In this document: in pieces, positions 16,508-22,875 of the stretch | Position numbering within the stretch: position 1 is the first letter of the stretch | Layout: the number at the start of each line of letters is the position of its first letter | Source of the DNA: Paulinella micropora | Lineage: Eukaryota; Cercozoa; Imbricatea; Euglyphida | Length of the DNA: 23,783 bases | Assembly (NCBI GenBank): GCA_009731375.1 | Contig: BJOX01000170.1 | Span: 819,638-843,420 of the forward strand | Direction of reading: 5' to 3' | Translations under genes and position numbers: made by a program | Notes under the pieces: model-generated | Seen by the model: only the letters and a program-made list of their open reading frames with translations | Database searches by the model: none | What the model was told of the DNA's origin: nothing

Positions 16508-16714
16508 TTAGACTTCAGATGGATTGCAAGGGGCCCAGCACGATTGCGCAAAAACACAGACATACACAAACACTCCGTCCCCGTGGATGACTACATAATC
16601 TTGTCGTGGAAAAATTTTCTTAAAATCTCGAAATCGGTAGGGGTGTGAACTGCAGAATTTCCAATCTCTCGAGTTCAGAATACTTCTTACTTGCAAGCAT
16701 CGTTGTCGAATCAT
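16508..16714 (-). other. Possible terminal exon downstream of the LRR exons
   Basis: A stop-free minus-strand stretch of 68 codons lies about 130 bp beyond the last recognised minus-strand LRR exon. It contains a CTGCAG acceptor-like site and protein-like text (HPYRFRDFKKIFPRQDYVV, then a Cys-containing tail). It could be the C-terminal exon of the LRR gene. No family was recognised and the exon limits are unknown. Confidence 0.2.
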
Positions 16715-16842
16715 GTGTATATGTAAAACAATTAATCAAAGGATTGCCAAGCATTCATAAGACATGGGTTGAGATTCCTCCAGCTCGCGACATTTGAATC
16801 GAGACGCAAGCTGCAATCTCCAACAAGGATGGCAAGCGTTAC

Positions 16843-16926
16843 CTGCAGAGCCTTGCTGATGGCATTTTGTTCAGCCACGTTACCCCTCTGGAAAGAGACA
16901 TCAATGTTAACGACGCTCTTATTCAC
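16843..16926 (-). CDS. LRR exon (minus)
   Basis: 84 bp, acceptor TTACAG, donor CTGCAG|GTAACG. The most diverged of the eight (VNKSVVNIDVSFQRG start), but free of stops. It has no recognisable plus-strand partner. Confidence 0.7.
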
Positions 16927-17514
16927 CTGTAACCAAGCACAAGCATTACATTAGTATTGCAGGTAATATTAGACAGAACAGTGTTTGTAGGAAAACAGGG
17001 AACGCGAGCTTTAAAAGCTAGAAATTTTGTTAACTGGATTTGTAAAAGAAGCACAAAGCATTGCAAAATTTCTGAAGGTACCTTCATCCCATCGGCGATT
17101 GCCTTGGTGCCCTCGGAGCCAACATTAATTTTTAACAACGACAAAGTTTGCAAGGCTGTATTAACCTGAACCAAGTTCAACATACAAAAATACAACTTTG
17201 TATCATTTGTTACCATTTTGATGCAAGCCTGTGCGATGTGCAGAAAGCAACTGTAAGCTTAATGTGTGCTACAACGTTATTGTAGTTGGTGGCACAAAAG
17301 CCATCGGCAAGGCTTCAAAGGCACCTTGAGCATGTTGCCGATTGCTTTGGCACCTGCTGGCCCAATCTCGTTGCCGTCTAGTGTTAGCGTGATCAACGTT
17401 TTGTTGTCATATACAATACGTAATTTAAAAAAGTGCAGTGCTGCCTGCAGCGCCGCGCGCGATAACAATACTGTCGGTGTTCAAATGCAGGTCAATGTGA
17501 ATTCAAGCCTGAGT

Positions 17515-17552
<38 letters not shown>

Positions 17553-17815
17553 ACAACAAGATCGGCCATGCTGGAGCTATTGCTACTTTGCAATCCTTGC
17601 TTTCCTCGCAAACAAAATAATTATTTGTTTTATGATATGCTATGCTTCCCGGGACACGCGAGGGTAGCATTTATACTGCATCTCTTCAAAGACGTATTCA
17701 CCTGAGAATTTTACACANNNNNNNNNNNNNNNNNNNNNNNNNNNNNNNNNNNNNNNNNNNNNNNNNNNNNNNNNNNNNNNNNNNNNNNNNNNNNNNNNNN
17801 NNNNNNNNNNNNNNN

Positions 17816-17855
<40 letters not shown>

Positions 17856-18750
17856 CACACACACACACACACATACACACACATGCACACAGACACACAG
17901 ACACACACAGACACTCAAATGTTACCCGCGCCAGTAGCAAGTCAAATAGTAACGTATATGGATGTAGGTGAACAAGACGCTTCAAGAGATTTATTTAGGA
18001 AGCAACGAGATTGGTGACAGAGGGGCATAGGCCATGGGTGAGGTGTCACAGGTACCTTCAGTGCTGATGCTATGTGCACGGCTCCGTGTCCCCTTATGTC
18101 ATTAGACTGCAGATTGAGACTCTGCAGGGTTTTATTCACCTACATATTATAATAGCATTCTTTTACATGTACTACCCGCGCGGTAGCAAACAAAAAATGC
18201 ACTGTACATGTTTAGGTGAATAGCTCTTTGAAGACTCTGCGTTTGACTGTTAATGGAATCGGTGATGAGGGAGTGAAGCACATTGCTGCAGCTCTGAAGT
18301 TACCTTTAACCCATCTCCGATCGCCTGTGCGCCTGCGTCGCCTAATGCGTTGCTCCAGAGGTTTAGGCTAGTCAACGTGTGATTAACCTATACTACATGT
18401 GAAACACACATGCTAAGACATGCTACCGCGCGCGGTAGCATGGATGAAATGTTGATGTTAGGGTACAGGTCAACAAGAGCATTACTACCCTCGACCTCAA
18501 CTTGAGTAATATTGGCCCTAATGGAGCTGCTGCCATCGGGAAGGCTTTGGAGGTCCGACGTTAATTGCTTCTGCGATTAGTGCAGCGCCTTTGTCGCCGA
18601 GATTGTTGTAGCCGATGTTCAGAGTTTGAATAGTTGTGTTCACCTAATTTGACCACACATACACACAACTTTGTGTCTTTGCTACCGCGCGGGTAGCAAT
18701 TATAATGCATGCTCGTGACCACGTAGGTCAAGAACGTGAGATAAATCTGG

Positions 18751-18794
<44 letters not shown>

Positions 18795-19531
18795 CTGCAA
18801 TGAAAACTTTATGATTGCGTTATTCTTAGGTGAACAAGTCTTTGAAGGAATTGACATGCTGGAACAACGACATTGGTCCAGAAGGTGCAAAAGCGATCGC
18901 GGCCGCGCTTGAGGTACCTTTAGTGCTTCTCCAAAAGCTTGCGCTCCTGCATCTCCGATCTCGTTCCATCGCAGATTTATCTCACGCAGAGTCTTGTTCA
19001 CCTACATGGTCATAAGCATGCATTACAAATGCTACCCGCGCACGTTAGGTCAACCAAAGCATCGAGAGCATTTCCATTCTAGGCGATTGGATCCCTGTCG
19101 CATCATTCCGTGACGGGAAGACAACAAACATACATTTATCACGCAAGGGCTACGGTGACTTGGGCGCCATTATTATCGCATCTTTAGTCACGGGTAATCA
19201 TAGTCTGATGTTGTACAACTTTATTTGTACAGCTTTTGCTCTCGCTTGCGCGATTAACGAGCTTTGCTCTCGCTTGCGCGATTAACGAGCTGGAAATACA
19301 TGTTTGTGATTGTAAGATGCACTCTCATTCTCACTCACTGTCTGTCGGTCTGTCTGTCTTTCCCTCCCCCCCCCCCCCCCCCCNNNNNNNNNNCCCCCCC
19401 CCCCCCCCCCTCTCTCTCTCTCTTTCTCTCTCTCTCTATCTCACACACACACGCACCGACACACACACACACACACAAATGCTACGGCGCGCGGCGGTAG
19501 CATTTGCATGTGTATATGAGAGTCACATTGA

Positions 19532-19619
<88 letters not shown>

Positions 19620-19656
19620 AGAGAAGGAGAGAGAGAGAGAGAGAGATAGATAGATG

Positions 19657-19698
<42 letters not shown>

Positions 19699-19721
19699 GA
19701 GATAGATAGATAGAGAGAGAG

Positions 19722-19791
<70 letters not shown>

Positions 19792-20001
19792 AGGCTGCGA
19801 TGAAAACTTTATGATTGCGTAATTCTCAGGTGAACAAGTCTTTGAAGGAATTGACACTCTGGAACAACAAGATTAGTCCAGAAGGTGAAAAAGCGATCGC
19901 GGCCGCGCTTGAGGTACCTTTAGTGCTTCTCCAATAACTTGCGCTCCCGCAACTCCGATTCGGTTCCATAACAGATGTATCTCACGCAGAGTCTTGTTGA
20001 C
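16843..20001 (-). CDS. Minus-strand LRR gene: eight 84-bp exons, one LRR each
   Basis: Eight exons of exactly 84 bp and phase 0 each encode one 28-residue LRR of the ribonuclease-inhibitor/NLR type, pattern VNxxLxxLxLxxNxIG then GAxxIxxxLK. In transcript order they are 20001-19918, 19001-18918, 18643-18560, 18387-18304, 18139-18056, 17408-17325, 17165-17082 and 16926-16843. None has a stop. All have a GT donor and seven have an AG acceptor directly before GTBAAY; the 17408 exon has lost its acceptor. Spliced together they would give 224 residues of solenoid. Between 18056 and 17408 only an exon fragment (about 17682-17701) is seen, and the 98-N gap may hide more. No ATG exon, NB/GTPase or kinase domain lies in the window. 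Such LRR proteins usually bind other proteins, often in immunity or recognition. Every intron also contains plus-strand LRR exons or their remains. Confidence 0.8.
16991..17077 (+). pseudogene. Decayed plus-strand LRR exon
   Basis: Ends at the shared GGTACC (17077-17082). The second half still reads EAQSIAKFLK in the LRR register, but an in-frame TAA interrupts the first half. Confidence 0.55.
17082..17165 (-). CDS. LRR exon (minus)
   Basis: 84 bp, 28 codons starting VNTALQTLSL, with GTKAIADGMK at the end. Acceptor GGTTCAG, donor AAG|GTACCT within the palindromic GGTACC. Confidence 0.8.
17244..17320 (+). pseudogene. Decayed plus-strand LRR exon with GC donor
   Basis: Recognisable by GTKAIGKASK before the junction. 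The shared hexamer is GGCACC, which leaves GT on the minus strand (GGTGCC) but turns the plus-strand donor into GC. The first half is scrambled. Confidence 0.5.
17325..17408 (-). CDS. LRR exon (minus), acceptor AG missing
   Basis: 28 codons, DNKTLITLTLDGNEIG start and GAKAIGNMLK end: a clean LRR. Donor AAG|GTGCCT. The base pair before the exon is AT instead of AG (gtattgtatat), so splicing of this exon is doubtful unless another acceptor is used. Confidence 0.75.
17491..17593 (+). pseudogene. Plus-strand LRR exon broken by a TC expansion
   Basis: Starts after ATGCAG with VNVNSSLSEL, then runs into a (TC)15 tract at 17521-17550. The rest reads NNKIGHAGA, but in a shifted frame. The tract sits exactly at the LxLxxN beta strand, where CTC-TCT codons would be natural seeds for slippage. 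The frame shift creates a TAA at its end. Confidence 0.65.
17682..17701 (-). pseudogene. Truncated minus-strand LRR exon fragment
   Basis: Begins like the other minus exons (CAG|GTGAATACG, VNTSLK) but after about 23 nt changes into palindrome-flank sequence (ataaatgctacc), so most of the exon is deleted. Confidence 0.5.
17718..17815. other. 98-N assembly gap
   Basis: Gap next to a CA repeat (17816-17912). From the roughly 245-bp unit spacing, part of one or two LRR units may be missing or misassembled here. Confidence 0.9.
17968..18051 (+). pseudogene. Plus-strand LRR exon with stop
   Basis: Full 84 bp with good acceptor (GATGTAG) and donor (CAG|GTACC). It starts VNKTLQEIYLGSNEIG but has TAG at codon 21, so it cannot code through. 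Confidence 0.75.
18056..18139 (-). CDS. LRR exon (minus)
   Basis: 28 codons, VNKTLQSLNLQSNDIR start. Acceptor TATGTAG, donor AAG|GTACCT. Its tail-to-tail partner is the plus exon at 17968, which shares GGTACC at 18051-18056. Confidence 0.85.
18216..18299 (+). CDS. Plus-strand LRR exon, donor lost
   Basis: 28 intact codons, VNSSLKTLRLTVNGIG start and IAAALK end. Acceptor TTTAG. The junction hexamer is GTTACC, so the plus donor is TT while the minus partner keeps GT (GGTAAC). It is an open frame but probably not spliced normally. Confidence 0.6.
18304..18387 (-). CDS. LRR exon (minus)
   Basis: 28 codons, VNHTLTSLNLWSNALG start and AIGDGLK end. Acceptor AGTATAG, donor AAG|GTAACT. Confidence 0.85.
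18469..18552 (+). CDS. Plus-strand LRR exon, intact
   Basis: 28 codons, VNKSITTLDLNLSNIG start and AAAIGKALE end. Acceptor GGTACAG, donor GAG|GTCCGA. The junction to the minus partner is 7 nt (GTCCGAC) instead of 4, but both strands still begin with GT. Confidence 0.65.
18560..18643 (-). CDS. LRR exon (minus)
   Basis: 28 codons, VNTTIQTLNIGYNNLG start. Acceptor AAATTAG, donor AAC|GTCGGA. Confidence 0.85.
18727..18794 (+). pseudogene. Plus-strand LRR exon truncated by a GA repeat
   Basis: After a good acceptor (CACGTAG) only the first 28 nt are LRR-like, then a GA repeat (18753-18793) replaces the rest. The 15-mer CGTGAGATAAATCTG at 18735-18749 is identical to the minus-strand exon at 19001-18918. 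Confidence 0.65.
18830..18913 (+). CDS. Plus-strand LRR exon, intact
   Basis: 28 codons, VNKSLKELTCWNNDIG start and IAAALE end. Acceptor ATTCTTAG, donor GAG|GTACCT. Near-duplicate of the exon at 19830. Confidence 0.7.
18918..19001 (-). CDS. LRR exon (minus)
   Basis: 28 codons, VNKTLREINLRWNEIG start and FGEALK end. Acceptor CCATGTAG, donor AAG|GTACCT. Near-duplicate of the exon at 20001-19918. Confidence 0.85.
19049..19285 (+). CDS. Plus-strand variant LRR exon or gene fragment
   Basis: Begins at the same kind of site as the other plus exons (TTAG|GTCAAC, VNQSIESISI) but stays open for 78 codons. After an FRDGKTTNIHLSRKGYGD segment it has GAIIIASLVTGNHSL, which again has LRR spacing. It ends in TAA after a 28-bp tandem duplication (19235-19290) has been read in two frames. 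The FRDGK-type block resembles the cap or divergent repeats seen in some protist LRR proteins; that comparison is from memory. It lacks the usual GGTACC end and minus partner. Confidence 0.45.
   Translation, partial: VNQSIESISILGDWIPVASFRDGKTTNIHLSRKGYGDLGAIIIASLVTGNHSLMLYNFICTAFALACAINELCSRLRD
19235..19290 (+). repeat. 28-bp perfect tandem duplication
   Basis: TTTGCTCTCGCTTGCGCGAT followed by TAACGAGC, twice without mismatch (19235-19262 and 19263-19290). Confidence 0.9.
19368..19410. other. Poly-C run with 10-N gap
   Basis: C runs on both sides of N at 19384-19393. As at 16257, a nominal gap in a homopolymer. Confidence 0.9.
19537..19795. repeat. GT/GA/GATA compound microsatellite inside the LRR array
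   Basis: GT, GA and GATA runs lie between the palindrome at 19477-19505 and the plus exon at 19830. They account for most of the extra length of this unit (1,000 bp between axes instead of about 250). Confidence 0.9.
19830..19913 (+). CDS. Plus-strand LRR exon, intact
   Basis: 28 codons, VNKSLKELTLWNNKIS start and IAAALE end. Acceptor ATTCTCAG, donor GAG|GTACCT. It differs from the 18830 exon by six bases, all changing amino acids. Confidence 0.7.
19918..20001 (-). CDS. LRR exon (minus), most upstream seen
   Basis: 28 codons, VNKTLREIHLLWNRIG start and VIGEALK end. Acceptor GAATGTAG, donor AAG|GTACCT. Earlier exons of the minus-strand gene must lie beyond 20001, but none is recognisable up to the window end. 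Confidence 0.85.
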
Positions 20002-20051
20002 CTACATTCGCAATGAGCATGAATTATAAATGCTACCGGCGCCGGATAGCA

Positions 20052-20332
20052 CACTCAAACAAGTACATATTCTCTATCTCTTTCTCTCTCTCTCATTAAG
20101 GTACAAAGCATCAATAAGAAACACGTTCAAATGCTCTGCTGTGACAACCCTCAGCGCTTTAGCCACAATGGAAGCACCGCGGTCTTTTCAAATCTGCATT
20201 CTGGAGATCAAGTTTAGTAGCTTTGCATGTCGCCTACAACACCCACAAATCTGTGTGATGTCTGGACATTGTCAACTTCGCTTGCAAAAGAAAGAAGAAA
20301 AATTGTTGCAAAGCAAACAAGGGCAATGACGA
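20052..20332. other. Flank of the LRR array, possibly decayed LRR sequence
   Basis: No intact exon. A minus-strand stretch reading KLDLQNADL (about 20188-20218) and a plus-strand TTLSALATM (about 20140-20170) could be remnants of another mirrored unit around an accgcggt junction, but both are too short to be sure. Confidence 0.25.
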
Positions 20333-20570
20333 GTATGTATGTATGTCTGTATGAAGGCATGTATGCATGCATGCATGCATTTCAGCTACTGCATGCATTC
20401 CGTGCATGGCATGTATGTATGTATTTATGCATGTATGTATGTATGTATGTATGTATGCATGTATGTATGTATGTATGTATGCATGTATGCGAGTGAGTAA
20501 GCATGTATGTATTAATGTACGTGCGTATGAATGTATGTATGCATGTATGTATGTATGTATGTATGTATGT
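20333..20570. repeat. (ATGT)n microsatellite
   Basis: TATG/CATG repeat with ATGC variants, giving many alternating purine-pyrimidine steps. It ends at an AGATCGGAAGAG sequence (see findings). Confidence 0.9.
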
Positions 20571-20603
20571 AGATCGGAAGAGGCGATACACGCGTCATCC
20601 CTC

Positions 20604-20614
20604 AGAAGATATAT

Positions 20615-20677
<63 letters not shown>

Positions 20678-20696
20678 CAGACAGAAAGAAAGAAAC

Positions 20697-20771
<75 letters not shown>

Positions 20772-20772
20772 T
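20604..20772. repeat. (GATA)n microsatellite
   Basis: GATA repeat with GACA/GAAA interruptions, directly before the first copy of the 450-bp repeat. Confidence 0.95.
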
Positions 20773-20778
20773 GTTTAA

Positions 20779-21420
<642 letters not shown>

Positions 21421-21868
21421 TGTTTAATCTATGGGCGTGGCGTAGCTTGAAAAACCATTGCCTCCTATACTACCCCCGGACAAGAACTTTCAGCACCGGC
21501 CAAGCTGCACACCAACCACTGTCTCGCTGTGGTTGGTGTCTGTGCCCAGTTCAAGCCGAAAGGTAGCCGAGCCCTTTTGAACTATACGGGACAACACTAG
21601 AACACTCCCCAGGAGCGTGTGCCATAAGGAGATGATGCGTCTGTAAGCCGAGGTTTCAGGAGTTCACGCTCGTTGTGAGTTACCTTCTACAACCCCGACT
21701 TCATCAACCCTTTGCATCACGCCCCGACTTCATCAGCCATGGTCAGGAGTTGGTTGCCTGTTTAGCCCTTGCGCTGCGCGCGATTAACGGCGGACACAAA
21801 ATCGTCATTATAGGGGGTTTGGTTTTAGGCCGGAGCACTGCGCAGCTGGCCCTCTGCATCCCCCCGGG
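21421..21868 (+). repeat. 450-bp repeat, copy 2
   Basis: Complete copy without a gap. The main difference from copy 1 is a short block around 21616-21650. The same hairpin and box-like motifs are present. The GATA repeat starts directly after CCCCCGG, as in copy 1. Confidence 0.8.
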
Positions 21869-21914
21869 ATAGATAGATAGATAGATGGATAGATAGATAG
21901 ATAGACAGACAGAC

Positions 21915-21969
<55 letters not shown>

Positions 21970-22043
21970 CAGACAGTCAGACAGATAGATAGATAGATAG
22001 ATAGATAGATGGATAGATAAGTAGGTAGGTAGGTGGGTAGATA
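21869..22043. repeat. (GATA)n microsatellite
   Basis: GATA repeat with GACA and GTAG variants. Confidence 0.95.
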
Positions 22044-22089
22044 TGCAGCTGACATGCACAGACCACAAACTGCTCGAATTTACGTGCGC

Positions 22090-22196
22090 TCGCTTTGCCA
22101 CGTCGTAATGACGGTACTGTTTGATGGTTTGCCAAAGATTTCGCTTTGCCACGTCGTAATGACGGTACTGTTTGAAGGTTTGCCAAAGAGTTCGCC
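22090..22196 (+). repeat. 51-bp tandem duplication in a coding-like stretch
   Basis: Two 51-bp units (22090-22140 and 22141-22191) differ by a few bases. Because 51 is a multiple of 3 it adds 17 residues in any frame: LCHVVMTVLF(D/E)GLPK on plus, LWQT(F/I)KQYRHYDVAKR on minus. On the plus strand a consensus donor (GCAG|GTAAGC) follows at 22230, so this may be an exon, but no start or family was recognised. Confidence 0.6.
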
Positions 22197-22250
22197 ATGT
22201 CACTTGAAAGGTCACTACTACATGTGCAGGTAAGCAAGAAGAAACGAACA

Positions 22251-22252
<2 letters not shown>

Positions 22253-22295
<43 letters not shown>
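22253..22295. repeat. (GA)n microsatellite
   Basis: Uninterrupted GA repeat. Confidence 0.95.
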
Positions 22296-22300
<5 letters not shown>

Positions 22301-22506
22301 CTCAGGAACTTCCTAATTATCATATTATGTTTTTACTGACCGATATATCGAAGTAGTTATTCTAACAACAACAGATTAAACAAGTAATAATGCAGGGTAG
22401 AATATGTAATTCTTGAGTCACGGATTTAATCTAGTGTAGAGCTGCATACGGACGCTGATTTTAAATTGTATGTACGATTCGAAGTAAGGATGTCACAGAC
22501 ATCTTT

Positions 22507-22639
22507 TTATCGGTCACCTCCACAAAATCTGTTCAGGTTACCGACAAACTGCATATGCGGCGCGCCAAATTTGACGTGTTTTACGGGATCGCCGGCCCGG
22601 CTTGCCCGCAAAACACGTCAAGTTTGTGGCTAGCCGCAT
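22507..22639 (+). repeat. Hairpin element, copy 3
   Basis: Forward copy with the hairpin (from TTTATCGGTCACC) and the 85-bp palindrome (22555-22639). It is flanked by a 39-bp direct repeat (22471-22509 and 22643-22681) with 34 of 39 positions or more matching. The direct repeat's TTTTTA end overlaps the element start, which looks like a long target duplication. Confidence 0.8.
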
Positions 22640-22820
22640 TTCTGTACGATTCGAAGTAAGGATGTCAGGGAAATCTTTTTAAGCCGCCATTGTGGTTGTA
22701 TGCTCTTCTCACTGTCCACAACCCTTGTGAAAGAAATATATTAACCATTTGCAATATTATTATTGATGTATACGGATTAATACAATGCCTGGCTGTGAAT
22801 GATGGAAAAGAGAGATGGAG

Positions 22821-22821
<1 letters not shown>

Positions 22822-22853
<32 letters not shown>
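22822..22853. repeat. (GA)n microsatellite
   Basis: GA repeat ending about 23 bp before the ATG at 22876. Confidence 0.95.
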
Positions 22854-22857
<4 letters not shown>

Positions 22858-22875
22858 TTATAGCATTGGGCAGTT

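Larger units (their letters stand above)
17920..20051. repeat. Series of TGCTACC-GCGCG-GGTAGCA palindromes
   Basis: Related palindromes of 18-29 bp lie at 17920-17939, 18170-18188, 18420-18441 (perfect 22 bp), 18679-18699, 19030-19048 (half decayed), 19477-19505 and 20031-20051. A degenerate one lies at 17641-17670. Where undisturbed, each sits 27-28 bp before a plus-strand LRR exon and 28-36 bp before the start of a minus-strand one. They are the second dyad axis of the array and could form GC-rich hairpins. Confidence 0.85.

Noticed and set aside
18561-19001. Single 146-codon minus-strand LRR protein read straight through
   Set aside because: Past the first 28 codons it reads intron, GA repeat and antisense exon sequence. 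Splicing at AAG|GTACCT fits all other units.
17920-20051. CRISPR-like array of regularly spaced palindromes
   Set aside because: Spacing is about 250 bp and is filled by LRR exons. The repeats vary, and the genome is eukaryotic.
20102-20218. Another mirrored LRR unit around the accgcggt site
   Set aside because: Only 8-9 residues on each strand resemble an LRR and there are stops, so it is described as flank only.
20227-20698. Tyr/Ile/His or Cys/Met-rich frames over the ATGT and GATA repeats
   Set aside because: Pure microsatellite translations.
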